From contig NZ_PTJO01000005.1 in the NCBI RefSeq assembly GCF_003716585.1, positions 62,001 to 126,000 of the forward strand: a DNA stretch of 64,000 nt, given 5' to 3'. The notes below the pieces were generated by a model. The model did not search any database. It saw nothing but the letters and a program-made list of their open reading frames with translations, and was not told the DNA's origin. Source of the stretch: Corynebacterium alimapuense. Its GTDB lineage: Bacteria; Actinomycetota; Actinomycetes; Mycobacteriales; Mycobacteriaceae. How positions within the stretch are numbered: position 1 is the stretch's first letter; every line of letters begins with the position of its first letter. The translations under genes were made by a program, and so were the position numbers. Of this stretch, positions 17,232-27,243 are shown one piece after another.

Positions 17232-18488
17232 ATGGCCACTATGAATCGCCGCCAGGTACTCGGCTTGCTCGGGGCTGGCGGGATCGGCGCCCTCGCTGGC
17301 GGCGGTACTGTCGCCATCGGTACTCAAGCTGCCGCACAGTCTGAAGTTCCCCCGGAAACTGATGAGCTGGCCTATCCCTTTGAAGGGGCTCACCAAGCTG
17401 GAATCATCACCCCAGCCCAAGACCGAATCCACTTTGCCGCCTTTACTGTCGACCCTGAAGCCACCCGCGACGATCTGATCGATCTGTTGGAACGCTGGAC
17501 TCATGCCTGCCGGCGACTCGTCCTGGGAGCAGAACTCAGCGCACGTGGCGCCTTTGGTGGCGGGGAGAATTTCCCGCCGGAAGACAGCGGCGAGGCATCC
17601 GATCTGGGTCCTTCGGGTCTCACCGTCACCTTCGGTTTCGGCCGGACGCTTTTCGACGATCGCTTCGGCCTTGCCGAGCATATGCCGGCCGACTTCACTG
17701 ACATTCCGGTCATGTCCAATGATTTTATTGATCCAGATCGCTCAGATGGCGACCTGTGTATCCAGGCTTGCGCCAATGATCCGCAGGTAGCTTCCCACGC
17801 CATCCGTAACCTCACCCGGATGGCCATTGGAACAGCGGTATTGAAGTGGTCGCAGATCGGATTCGGACGGACCTCCTCAACTTCTGAGAGCCAGAAGACT
17901 CCGCGCAACCTCTTCGGGCAAAAGGACGGTACCTCTAACCTCAAGGCAGAAGAGTCAGAGCTGCTCGATGAGCATGTCTGGATCAGCGATGAGCAAGCCC
18001 AGGACTGGGCCATCGGCGGAACCTATCTCACCGCCCGTCGGATCACCATGACCATCGAGGTTTGGGACACCCTCCAGCTGGAGGAACAAGAACGAGTCCT
18101 AGGTCGCGAGAAGTTCCACGGCGCTCCCCTGACCGGTACCGATGAATTCGATGAACCGGATTTCTCGGCCACCACCGAACGAGGTTTACCCGTTATCGAC
18201 GAGCGCGCGCACGTGCGCCGCGTCCATCCAGATAACAATGACGGCATCCAGATGCTGCGTCGTGGCTACAACTTCATTGACGGCAATGATGCTCAGGGGC
18301 GTCTCAATGCCGGGCTGTTCTTCATCGCTTTCACCAAGACACCTGCGAGGTTTGCCCAAGTCCACAGCAGCATGGCTCGTGATGACATGTTTGTGGAATA
18401 TCTCAAGACCACTAACTCCGGGGTCTATCTAGTTCCGCCGGGAGTTGGCACCGAAGACTATGTCGGCCAAACCCTCTTTGAGGCCTAA
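17232..18488 (+). CDS. efeB: EfeB, Tat-exported dye-decolorizing peroxidase
   Basis: A 418-residue haem peroxidase of the DyP family. The N-terminus MNRRQVLGLLGAGGIGALAG is a twin-arginine signal followed by a hydrophobic stretch and a cleavage region AAAQSE, so the protein is folded and loaded with haem before export. The DyP signature is FGQKDGTSN near residue 230, containing GxxDG. HVRRVHP and GLFFIAFTK lie near the haem pocket. In EfeUOB it is held to oxidise Fe2+ or release iron. A ribosome site AGGAAG precedes the ATG. The operon terminator lies just past the stop. Confidence 0.94.
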   Translation: MATMNRRQVLGLLGAGGIGALAGGGTVAIGTQAAAQSEVPPETDELAYPFEGAHQAGIITPAQDRIHFAAFTVDPEATRDDLIDLLERWTHACRRLVLGAELSARGAFGGGENFPPEDSGEASDLGPSGLTVTFGFGRTLFDDRFGLAEHMPADFTDIPVMSNDFIDPDRSDGDLCIQACANDPQVASHAIRNLTRMAIGTAVLKWSQIGFGRTSSTSESQKTPRNLFGQKDGTSNLKAEESELLDEHVWISDEQAQDWAIGGTYLTARRITMTIEVWDTLQLEEQERVLGREKFHGAPLTGTDEFDEPDFSATTERGLPVIDERAHVRRVHPDNNDGIQMLRRGYNFIDGNDAQGRLNAGLFFIAFTKTPARFAQVHSSMARDDMFVEYLKTTNSGVYLVPPGVGTEDYVGQTLFEA

Positions 18489-18531
18489 GGTGAGCTCTAA
18501 GCCACAGATCTAGCAAGAGCCACAGGCCTTA

Positions 18532-19020
18532 CTAGTCGGCCCAGTCATGGACCCGACCGCGCTGATAGAGCAGCGGTCGGGTTTTTTCATTGGCGCCACA
18601 TGCGTGGACCTCAACGGTGAGAATGGTGTGGTCGCCGCCTTCAAAGGCATTGACCACAGCGCCCACGAACCAGGCCGCAGCGCCGTCGATAAGCATGGGA
18701 CCATGTTCATCACGAATAGTCTCGACGCCCTCGAAGCGGTCGATTCCGCGCCGGGCAAAACGTGAGGCGATCTCAGCTTGACCTTCGGCCAGCACCGAGA
18801 TGCCTACGAAAGCTCCAACCTCAAGATGTGGCAGCGACCGCGAATTACTATCGACGCTAAAAACGACCATGGCCGGTTCCAAAGACAACGAGGAAAAGGC
18901 ACTAATCGTCAGGCCGATGTCTGCTCCCGTCTCGGCGTTCACGGTCACCACCGTGATTCCGGATGGAAACGTGCCGACGACCGCCCGCAGCTGATCTCCG
19001 CTGACTGTCGGCTCCATCAT
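18532..19020 (-). CDS. Flavin reductase-like FMN-binding protein
   Basis: A 162-residue flavin reductase domain protein. The N-terminal block VVGTFPSGITVVTV, then GLTISAFSSLSLEPAMVVFSV and FVGISVLAEGQAEIASRFA, are typical FMN-binding segments. The end contains HTILTVEVHAC. Such proteins reduce FMN for a partner monooxygenase or act alone. No partner monooxygenase gene is adjacent. The gene converges on efeB, and its last codons contain the efeB terminator hairpin. MM at the start leaves a one-codon doubt; AGGAG lies upstream. Confidence 0.87.
   Translation of the reverse strand: MMEPTVSGDQLRAVVGTFPSGITVVTVNAETGADIGLTISAFSSLSLEPAMVVFSVDSNSRSLPHLEVGAFVGISVLAEGQAEIASRFARRGIDRFEGVETIRDEHGPMLIDGAAAWFVGAVVNAFEGGDHTILTVEVHACGANEKTRPLLYQRGRVHDWAD
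18551..18587 (+). terminator. efeUOB terminator embedded in the opposing gene
   Basis: A 10-bp perfect stem, acccgaccgc / gcggtcgggt, with a 12-nt loop and a T6 tract on the plus strand. It lies 63 bp after efeB and within the last codons of the convergent flavin reductase gene, so the same bases serve as code and as terminator. Confidence 0.8.
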
Positions 19021-19180
19021 GGTGCTGCCACCTTCTCCTAGTTTTCTGGGCGGATTGAACCTCCACCTTCGAGGTAGTTTTAACGGAAACTATACGTGCG
19101 TGAGTCTCGCGGGTAAATGGTGTCATTACCGACGGACTGGCTTCTCCAAAGATTCAGCACAGCCCACTTTCAACAGCCAA

Positions 19181-19218
19181 GGCCCGCTCCCCCAGTAAAA
19201 TTTGGGGTGCGGGCCTGA
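19181..19218 (-). terminator. Probable serA terminator
   Basis: ggcccgctcccc and ggggtgcgggcc form a GC-rich stem with one internal mismatch, starting 15 bp after the serA stop. The T tract on the minus strand is weak. Confidence 0.55.
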
Positions 19219-19232
19219 CGTGGGTATGAGAC

Positions 19233-20822
19233 CTAGTCCAGGGTGATCTGGATAGCGTTGGTGGCCCCGAGGGCCTCGCTGATGGTCTGCTCAAGTGCCT
19301 CCGGGATCTCTGCGTCAACGCGCAGGATCAGGGTGGCACCATCGCCTTGAGCTTCCTGGGTCAGTGCAGCAGCGGCAATGTTGATGCCAGCTTCGCCCAA
19401 CAGGGAGCCAACCTTGCCCAGTGCGCCCGGAGCATCGGTGTACTGCAGGAAGAGGTTGCGACCCTCAGCACGCATATCCAGCCCACGGTCGTTGATGCGC
19501 ACGATCTTCTCCACGCGCTCCAAGCCAGTCAGGGCTCCGACCACAGTGGCGGTGGTGCCATCGGCAGCGATTGCCTTGACCTCGACGACTGAACGGTGCG
19601 AGGTGGACTCCGGAGCAGTGTCAACCTGGTAGTTCACGCCACGTGCCTCAGCGATGGAGGGAGCGTTGACGAAGGTAACCTGCTCATCAGTGATGCCGGA
19701 GAACAAGCCACGGACAGCCGACAGACCCAGCACGGAGAAGTCGTCCTCGGTGGAGAGCTCACCGCGAACCTCAACCTCAAGGCCAACCGGTGCGCCTTCG
19801 AGCAGCTTGCCGGAGAGGCGACCGAGCTTGCGGCTCAGTTCCAGCCACAGGGCGACCTCTTCGCCGACGCGACCGCCGGAGACGTTAACGGCGTCGGGAA
19901 CGAACTCGCCAGCCAGCGCCTTGAGTACGGAAGCTGCGACGTCGGTGCCAGCGCGGTCCTGTGCTTCAGCGGTGGAAGCACCCAGGTGCGGGGTCACAAC
20001 AACCTGCGGGAGCTTAAAGAGCGGGGAGTCGGTGCACGGCTCGGTGGAATAGACGTCAAAGCCTGCGCCCCAGATATGACCGGAGTTAATAGCATCAGCC
20101 AGTGCCTGCTCATCGACCAAACCGCCACGAGCGGCGTTGATGATGATCTGGCCCTTCTTCGACTTAGCCAGCAGCTCGGCGTTGAACATGCCGGCCGTTT
20201 CCTTGGTCTTGGGCAGGTGGATGGTGATGATGTCAGCGCGGCCGACCAGCTCATCTAGATCAACCAGCTCCACGCCCAGCTGTGCTGCGCGGGAAGGGTT
20301 GGCGTAAGGGTCGTAGGCGATGATATCGGTTTCGAAGGCAGCCAAACGCTGTGCGAAAAGCTGGCCGATGTGGCCAAAGCCAACAATGCCAACGGTCTTG
20401 CCGAAGAGCTCAACGCCCTTGAAGGACGAACGCTTCCACTCGCCTTCACGCAAGGTCGCATCAGCGGCCGGGATTTGGCGAATGGTGGCCATCAACAAAG
20501 CGATAGCGTGCTCGCAGGCAGAATGGATATTCGAGGTCGGGGCGTTGACCACCATGACACCACGCTCAGTGGCGGCGTCAATATCAACGTTGTCTAGGCC
20601 GACGCCGGCGCGGCCGACGATCTTCAGCTTCGGCGCGGCCTCAAGGACCTCGCGGGTGACGGTGGTCGCAGAGCGGACCAACAGAGCATCCGCCTCGGGC
20701 ACTGCAGCCAGAAGCTCCGGGGTGTTTGGGCCATCAACCCAACGCACCTCCACAGAGTTTCCGAGTGCTTCTACAGTGGAAGGGGCCAATTTATCGGCGA
20801 TGAGGACGACGGGCTTGCTCAC
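19233..20822 (-). CDS. serA: D-3-phosphoglycerate dehydrogenase
   Basis: First enzyme of serine synthesis, NAD-dependent. The 529 residues comprise a substrate domain, a Rossmann domain with VGIVGFGHIGQLFAQRL near residue 148, the catalytic segment NAARGGLVDE (Arg) and VVTPHLGASTAEAQDRAG (His), then an allosteric substrate-binding domain and a C-terminal ACT domain (about residues 455-529, LFLQYTDAPGALGKVGSLLG). The long, four-domain form is the actinobacterial type, in which ACT allows serine feedback. It starts with GTG. It is separated from ilvC by a variable region holding a DUF262 gene and mobile remnants. Confidence 0.96.
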   Translation of the reverse strand: MSKPVVLIADKLAPSTVEALGNSVEVRWVDGPNTPELLAAVPEADALLVRSATTVTREVLEAAPKLKIVGRAGVGLDNVDIDAATERGVMVVNAPTSNIHSACEHAIALLMATIRQIPAADATLREGEWKRSSFKGVELFGKTVGIVGFGHIGQLFAQRLAAFETDIIAYDPYANPSRAAQLGVELVDLDELVGRADIITIHLPKTKETAGMFNAELLAKSKKGQIIINAARGGLVDEQALADAINSGHIWGAGFDVYSTEPCTDSPLFKLPQVVVTPHLGASTAEAQDRAGTDVAASVLKALAGEFVPDAVNVSGGRVGEEVALWLELSRKLGRLSGKLLEGAPVGLEVEVRGELSTEDDFSVLGLSAVRGLFSGITDEQVTFVNAPSIAEARGVNYQVDTAPESTSHRSVVEVKAIAADGTTATVVGALTGLERVEKIVRINDRGLDMRAEGRNLFLQYTDAPGALGKVGSLLGEAGINIAAAALTQEAQGDGATLILRVDAEIPEALEQTISEALGATNAIQITLD

Positions 20823-20925
20823 GTGTGCTTACTCCAGCTTCTCAGTCAAGGATGTGGAACCAATGACACTCTAGCCGGTGGACAATCTCGCTGTCTGAGG
20901 ACCTACCTTTAAATTGTCTCCAACT

Positions 20926-22719
20926 TCACGCTTGGAAGGCATTAGGCCCTTCATCACCCCCAGAATAGTCTGCATCATCAACATCTCGGATAACTGGCTT
21001 GTTCATCGCATACTCCACCATTCCGAGGAAACGGGCTCTCCGGTCGCGCAGAAAATTGCGCACATCACCCTGATAAAGCAGTGATGCATTGAGCTCATGG
21101 GAAGACAACACAGTGTCAAACTCCGAATCTTCCATCAGCGACTTTGATTGCACTCGGCGAAGATAGCGGGCTGGCGAGTAACCATCAAGAATGACTTCTG
21201 TGCGCTTGCCCATCGGAGTGTGGTTGAGCACGCTATCTGCCAGGACTGGATCAACTCCTTGTTCGACACACCACTCTCGGGGAAATATTCGATAAAACCC
21301 CGGAGCTAGATCTGCGACGGTCCAGCGATCAAATGGCTGGGCGGTACGCCAGTCACGAGCGCCACGTCCCATCAACAAGGCATAAATCCCCCGGTAGACA
21401 CCAGAATCTTGGCGCACCGAGAAAAAGCGCGATTCAGAGAAAGCTGCGTCCCGAATAGTCTTCGGGACTTCCTCAGTCTCCTCACGAATCCAAGCGGTGA
21501 CCTGATCGACATCCCTAGCCGAGCGATTGATCACTGCAGCAGAGCCATAGAGCTCACCGAAGATGCCACACCAGAACCACTGGTTGAGCTTGTCCCAAGC
21601 GCTAGTGGAGGCCAAGTCACGAGGAGTATTAGCCAGCAGCGCAAAAATGGTCGCCAACGGAATCAGCTGTGCTGGATAGGGCACTTGCTCATTGGTGAAC
21701 ATACAACGTTGGGAAAGAAACTCTGCCGCTTCTTGGAAGGTGATCCGCAATTCATGGCGGGCCTGCAGATAGTCCTCCAGGCTGAGATTAAGAATGTCCT
21801 CGCGATGTCCCACCGCGTGGCCTTGCCTGGCGGTGACTAGCAGGGAGACCGCGGTGAGGAAATCGGTGCGGTTGATGGCATCTAAAGCAGGGTATTTGCT
21901 CAAGATGGCCTTCGTTTCGGCCCAATCATCTGAGAGCCGGAAACTCGGGTCTTCAGTGGCAAAAGAAGCCGTAAGGAGTTCAAAGACATCCATCTGCAGA
22001 CCCGCGGAGTTGGCCAAGGCAAAGATCGAGCCAATGCCAGTTTGCTCGGTCTCTCGATTGAGCCGGATCATCGGAATATCATAAGCCGCCAATGGTTTGA
22101 CAACCTGGTCATAGAAGCGCTTGACGTTTTCTCGACGACCATCACGGTCATCCGCGGCTACATCAAACAATAGATCAGTGCCAGATTCCCACAGCAAAGT
22201 TGATACCGGCAGGCAACCAGCGGCTACAGCGGCATCACGGTCCGGGATTCCCCCTGGGATCTGCGGGCCAAAGTGTGAACGCAATTGACCATTTTCATCC
22301 ACCGCAAAGACCGCTTCATCCGGCATGACCTGGGATTCAACAACCTTGGCAATGTCGACGTAGAAAGTCCGGCGGATCTTCTTGGAGCGGAAATCTACCG
22401 TGTTAACCACACCATCACCGGCTAGGCAGTGATAGAGAGTGGTCAGACGCTGCTGCCCATCGAGCAGTAATAGGCCTGGGGCTTCGCCAGTATCCGGAGC
22501 GCCTGAAATCGGGCGAGGACGGAAGCGAGTGGGCGCGTTTCGGGTATCGAGCGCCAGAAAAGAACCAGCCGGATAACCGCGCAAGACGGTCACCAGCAGT
22601 GCTCGAATCCGGTCAACGTCCCAAGCATAGGAGCGCTGAAAGTCCGGCAGTTGGAGATCCCCCCTGTCGATGCGCGCGAAGAGATCTGCGAGGTCGTAAC
22701 TCGGCGTCGTATAACCCAT
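20926..22719 (-). CDS. DUF262-domain protein (GmrS/ParB-like nuclease fold), solitary
   Basis: A 597-residue protein. The DUF262 motifs are clear: LQLPDFQRSYAWD near residue 23 and LLLDGQQRLTTLYH near residue 83. DUF262 is the N-terminal nucleotide-hydrolysing half of GmrSD-type modification-dependent restriction enzymes and of several other defence proteins. The rest is helical and ends in a FLRDRRARFLGMVEYAM segment common to long DUF262 proteins. I see no DUF1524 HNH half and no adjoining gene that would supply one. I start at ATG 22719 (MGYTTPSYDL), where family members begin, not at the longer frame. It sits beside a recombinase/IS30 scar, which fits acquisition by transfer. Confidence 0.85.
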   Translation of the reverse strand: MGYTTPSYDLADLFARIDRGDLQLPDFQRSYAWDVDRIRALLVTVLRGYPAGSFLALDTRNAPTRFRPRPISGAPDTGEAPGLLLLDGQQRLTTLYHCLAGDGVVNTVDFRSKKIRRTFYVDIAKVVESQVMPDEAVFAVDENGQLRSHFGPQIPGGIPDRDAAVAAGCLPVSTLLWESGTDLLFDVAADDRDGRRENVKRFYDQVVKPLAAYDIPMIRLNRETEQTGIGSIFALANSAGLQMDVFELLTASFATEDPSFRLSDDWAETKAILSKYPALDAINRTDFLTAVSLLVTARQGHAVGHREDILNLSLEDYLQARHELRITFQEAAEFLSQRCMFTNEQVPYPAQLIPLATIFALLANTPRDLASTSAWDKLNQWFWCGIFGELYGSAAVINRSARDVDQVTAWIREETEEVPKTIRDAAFSESRFFSVRQDSGVYRGIYALLMGRGARDWRTAQPFDRWTVADLAPGFYRIFPREWCVEQGVDPVLADSVLNHTPMGKRTEVILDGYSPARYLRRVQSKSLMEDSEFDTVLSSHELNASLLYQGDVRNFLRDRRARFLGMVEYAMNKPVIRDVDDADYSGGDEGPNAFQA

Positions 22720-22840
22720 GCTCGTGATTCTATCCCCGCATAGGTCAAGTCGCGCGTCGCCCCACAAGGAATTCTCAGACTCCCCAACCTACAAGGGATA
22801 ATTGAGGAAATCTGTCCGCTCGGACAGTCACAACCTGCGG

Positions 22841-22984
22841 TTCAAAGAGATCATTAACGACGATAAGAAATCTGCATCAACCACTAACCGCCCCGGGCTT
22901 CATCAAGCATTGGACCACGCCCGCGAAGGTGACGTCATCGTCGTTCACACTCTCGACCGGTTGGGCCGCACCGTCCGGGATACG
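22841..22984 (+). pseudogene. Serine recombinase (resolvase/invertase) remnant
   Basis: The plus frame reads NRPGLHQALDHAREGDVIVV followed by HTLDRLGRTVRDT, which matches roughly residues 30-75 of resolvase/Hin-type serine recombinases (RPGL..AL...GD.lvV..LDRLGR). The N-terminus with the catalytic Ser and everything after residue 75 are missing, so it is a dead fragment. Confidence 0.75.
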
Positions 22985-23007
22985 TGGCCCTTCGCGTTTT
23001 AGAGTGC

Positions 23008-23138
23008 GTGGCGGATTCTATGAGTCGTGGCAACACTGGTGTTTCAATAGCTTGAGGGGAATATCGGACCACCTCTGTCGGGGTGCGGTACTCCAGAGTT
23101 TTCCTCGGCCAGTTAGTTGACTGCTGGACCACCGACTC
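23008..23138 (-). mobile_element. IS30-family element remnant (transposase C-terminus and end repeat)
   Basis: The minus strand encodes ESVVQQSTNWPRKTLEYRTP, like the NxRPRKtLgyxTPaE end of IS30-family transposases. About 60 bp further the minus strand reads AGTGTTGCCACGACTC and AGAATCCGCCAC, similar to the terminal repeat of these elements. Only the right tip of the element remains. It abuts the recombinase remnant. Confidence 0.65.
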
Positions 23139-23234
23139 CAGATTTCCGACTGAGTACACCGAGGAGATGCAGGCGGAAGCCGGGAAGGTTCCTCCCTAAA
23201 CCGCTAGAACCCGCCCAGGTACCGATATACGAAA

Positions 23235-23266
23235 GCACCCCACAGAACGAATGTTCTGTGGGGTGC
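23235..23266 (-). terminator. ilvBNC terminator
   Basis: A perfect 14-bp stem, gcaccccacagaac / gttctgtggggtgc, with a 4-nt loop, about 165 bp past the ilvC stop and followed by TTTC on the minus strand. Confidence 0.75.
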
Positions 23267-23431
23267 AAGGCCAGGATTGCAGGCCATCGTTACAAGAGGC
23301 GACAGTGCCTAACTGACGTTAGATGCCTATCCGGTGTTCTTGACACCGGCGGGAACCCGAAACGCGAGTGGAGTTGGGATCAGGACACGTGCAAGCCGTG
23401 CGGTGATCCCCATCTCCCCTACTACCAAGAT

Positions 23432-24466
<1,035 letters not shown>

Positions 24467-24569
24467 TTATTTGGGTATTACTCTTGCCGTTGTACCACAT
24501 TATGAGACAATGCGACCCATTTAATGAGATATTCAGAGTAAATATCTCACCATATGGGATTTTATGGAA

Positions 24570-25085
24570 CTACTTCGACGGGGCCATGACCTTCGGTCCA
24601 CGGTTGAGCGCAATCTGACCGGACTGGATCAGCTCACGGATTCCGAACGGCTCCAGCACCTCGAGCAGAGCCCGAAGCTTACCGGGGGTACCTGTGGCCT
24701 CGATGACCACAGATTCCTGAGCAACATCGACCACACGAGCGCGGAAAATATTTGCTGCATCGACGACCTGAGGTCGGTTGGTGTTGTCCGCGTTGACCTT
24801 AACCAGCATGATTGCCCGGGCAATGGTGGTGGGAGTCTCAAGACGAACCACCTTGAGCACCGGAACAATCTTGTTGAGCTGCTTGGTGATCTGCTCGATG
24901 ATCAGATCATTGGCGTCAACAACGACGGTAATGCGGTTGACACCATCGGTGTCGGTCTTAGCTGAAACCAAAGACACCAGGCTGTAGCCGCGGCGGGTGA
25001 ACATGCCAGCGACACGGGAGATGATGCCGTCAGTATCTAGGACCAAGACGCTAAGAGTGTGGCGGCTGATATCAGTAGAGGCCAT
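24570..25085 (-). CDS. ilvN: Acetolactate synthase small (regulatory) subunit
   Basis: A 171-residue regulatory partner of IlvB. The N-terminal ACT domain reads HTLSVLVLDTDGIISRVAGM followed by FTRRGYSLVSLVSAKTDTDG, and a second domain begins near residue 85. It binds valine and passes feedback inhibition to the catalytic subunit. The start lies 3 bp after the ilvB stop, so the subunits are translated together in a matched ratio. Confidence 0.96.
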   Translation of the reverse strand: MASTDISRHTLSVLVLDTDGIISRVAGMFTRRGYSLVSLVSAKTDTDGVNRITVVVDANDLIIEQITKQLNKIVPVLKVVRLETPTTIARAIMLVKVNADNTNRPQVVDAANIFRARVVDVAQESVVIEATGTPGKLRALLEVLEPFGIRELIQSGQIALNRGPKVMAPSK

Positions 25086-25088
25086 GGC

Positions 25089-26963
25089 TTAGTTCTCCTT
25101 CTTCTCTGCGAGATCATCCATGACCCCATCGATGTCGGCCGGGGTCTCGGCTGCGGAAGCGTCCTCATCGAAGAGCGGGCGCAGCCCCAGAGCGTACTGA
25201 ATCTCCGAGTTGGAATGTCCAGCTGAGACCATCGGCCAGACTTGGGCGTCTTCGCCGACGATGAAATCGATGACCACGGGACGATCATTGATCGCACGGG
25301 CCTTTTCAATGGCAGGGATAACGTCTTCCTGTCGGGTAACCCGGATCGCTACGCACCCCAAGGCTTCCGACAGGCCGACAAAGTCCGGGACATATTCGCC
25401 TTGCTCGCGCAGCTTGGTGTTGGAATAGCGACCTTCATAGAACAGGGTCTGCCACTGGCGAACCATGCCGAGGTTGCCGTTGTTGATCAAGGCCACCTTG
25501 ATCGGGAAACCCTCGACCGCAGCGGTAGTCAACTCTTGGTTGGTCATCTGGAAGCAACCATCACCATCGACTGCCCAGACCTCTTTATCCGGCTGGCCAG
25601 CTTTAGCACCGAGCGCAGCGGGGATGGAATAGCCCATTGTCCCCAGGCCGCCGGAGTTGAGCCAGGTACGCGGCTTTTCAAAGTCGATGAACTGCGCAGA
25701 CCACATCTGGTGCTGACCAACACCAGCGGCATAGATCGCATCCGGGCCGACCACTTTCGATAGCGTCTCAATGACATACTGCGGCGAGATGGAACCATCC
25801 GACTGCTCTTCATAGCCACGGGGGAAAGTGTCTTTGAGCCCAGTCAAGTACTCGACCCAGGGGCCAATCTTTGGAGCTTCCAGGTTCTTAGCGGAGCGGT
25901 AGGTCCGCAGCATTGCAGACAGAACCTCTTTGGCATCGCCGACGATCGGGATCTTTACCGGACGAATCTTGCCGATTTCCGCCGGGTCAATATCGGCATG
26001 GATGACCTCCGCATCGGGTGCGAATGATTCCAACTCGCCGGTCACGCGATCGTCGAAACGCGCACCCACAGCGATCAACAGATCAGAACGCTGCATAGTG
26101 GCTACCGCGGAGACTGTGCCGTGCATACCTGGCATGCCCATGTTCAACGGATGGGAATGCGGGAACGCTCCCAGTGCCATCAACGTAGTCACGACCGGAA
26201 TGCCGGTGTACTCAGCGAACTCCAAGAGTTCCTGGTTGGCATCAGCTTTAATAACACCACCACCGATATAGAGGCACGGGCGCTTGGCCTCGGCGATGAG
26301 CTTGATCGCTTGAGAAATCTGTCGAGAGTGCGGAGTGGTTACCGGCCGATATCCCGGAAGATCCCGCGTCGGCGGCCACACAAAGTCCAGTTCCGCGTTC
26401 TGAATGTCCTTCGGAACATCGATGAGGACGGGGCCGGGGCGACCGGTGAGCGCCAGGTGGAAGGCTTCAGCCATCGCCTGCGGGATGTCTTTGGCATCAG
26501 TGATCATGAAATTGTGCTTGGTCACTGGCATGGTCACACCACGAATATCAGCCTCTTGGAAAGCATCAGTGCCCAAGAGACCACGGCCGACCTGGCCGGT
26601 GATCGCGACCATCGGCACCGAATCCAGGTTGGCATCAGCCAACGGAGTAACCAGGTTAGTGGCACCGGGGCCGGAGGTAGCGATACACACGCCGACCTTT
26701 CCGGTGACCTGTGCATAACCGGTTGCTGCGTGTCCTGCCCCCTGCTCATGGCGCACGAGGACGTGGCGGAGCTTAGTGGACAAAAATAGCGGATCGTACA
26801 GAGGGAGAATCGCTCCACCGGGCAGGCCGAACACGATGTCGGCACCTAGCTCCTCAAGACTACGGACGATCGCCTGAGCGCCAGTCATCCGTTCTGGGGT
26901 CTCGGCGGTGCCAGAAATCCTCCTGGCGACCGTAGCCGGGGTGGGCGTTTGCGAAGCTGCCAC
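25089..26963 (-). CDS. ilvB: Acetolactate synthase large (catalytic) subunit
   Basis: A 624-residue thiamine diphosphate enzyme that condenses pyruvate to acetolactate, or with 2-oxobutyrate. It contains [29 protein letters not shown] (catalytic Glu), [14 protein letters not shown], an FAD-binding middle domain and the ThDP motif [17 protein letters not shown] followed by LINNGNLGM. It starts with GTG 26963 behind AGGAG. The front of the operon carries a leader peptide and attenuator, so expression should rise when branched-chain aminoacyl-tRNA is short. Confidence 0.97.
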   Translation of the reverse strand: MAASQTPTPATVARRISGTAETPERMTGAQAIVRSLEELGADIVFGLPGGAILPLYDPLFLSTKLRHVLVRHEQGAGHAATGYAQVTGKVGVCIATSGPGATNLVTPLADANLDSVPMVAITGQVGRGLLGTDAFQEADIRGVTMPVTKHNFMITDAKDIPQAMAEAFHLALTGRPGPVLIDVPKDIQNAELDFVWPPTRDLPGYRPVTTPHSRQISQAIKLIAEAKRPCLYIGGGVIKADANQELLEFAEYTGIPVVTTLMALGAFPHSHPLNMGMPGMHGTVSAVATMQRSDLLIAVGARFDDRVTGELESFAPDAEVIHADIDPAEIGKIRPVKIPIVGDAKEVLSAMLRTYRSAKNLEAPKIGPWVEYLTGLKDTFPRGYEEQSDGSISPQYVIETLSKVVGPDAIYAAGVGQHQMWSAQFIDFEKPRTWLNSGGLGTMGYSIPAALGAKAGQPDKEVWAVDGDGCFQMTNQELTTAAVEGFPIKVALINNGNLGMVRQWQTLFYEGRYSNTKLREQGEYVPDFVGLSEALGCVAIRVTRQEDVIPAIEKARAINDRPVVIDFIVGEDAQVWPMVSAGHSNSEIQYALGLRPLFDEDASAAETPADIDGVMDDLAEKKEN

Positions 26964-27090
26964 GTTATCAAGCTCCTAATTCACAGGATCATACGGTTTT
27001 GAAAGCCCCGGACCTCGCCCCGATGTGTGGGGACGAAACGCCGGAACATATACGTCGACGACAGTGTTTAAAGCGACCACAAAAAACAAA

Positions 27091-27128
27091 GCCCTCACAC
27101 AGCACTAATGGTGGGTGCTGTTGAGGGC
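27091..27128 (-). promoter_or_regulatory. ilvBNC attenuator terminator
   Basis: On the minus strand the stem GCCCTCAACAGCAC / GTGCTGTGTGAGGGC (nearly perfect) is followed by TTTGTTTTTT, a strong intrinsic terminator 128 bp before ilvB and 43 bp after a leader peptide rich in Ile, Leu and Val. Slow translation of the leader should favour an alternative fold and let transcription continue. The terminator is seen directly; the switch is inferred. Confidence 0.85.
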
Positions 27129-27171
27129 GCTTGTCGAGACAACTGGCTAAAAGCCGAGACGGCACGCGCCG

Positions 27172-27204
27172 CTAGGGTACTACCAGGAGTCGAATATTGA
27201 TCAT
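27172..27204 (-). CDS. ilvB leader peptide
   Basis: A 10-residue reading frame, MINIRLLVVP then TAG, with two Ile, two Leu and two Val. It sits between a promoter-like TATTAT and the attenuator hairpin, exactly as expected of a branched-chain amino acid leader peptide. The TATTAT lies 7 bp before the ATG, so the transcript probably starts at or near the A of the ATG and the leader would be translated without a ribosome site. C. glutamicum ilvB has a comparable Val-rich leader. Confidence 0.8.
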   Translation of the reverse strand: MINIRLLVVP

Positions 27205-27211
27205 AGATCTG

Positions 27212-27217
27212 ATAATA
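27212..27217 (-). promoter_or_regulatory. Probable -10 box of the ilvB leader promoter
   Basis: TATTAT on the minus strand, 7 bp before the leader ATG. No good -35 box is visible 17 bp further upstream, which is common in corynebacteria. The MscCG gene starts only 27 bp away on the other strand, so the two control regions overlap. Confidence 0.55.
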
Positions 27218-27243
27218 CACACCTCACAGGGAGCAGTCGTATC

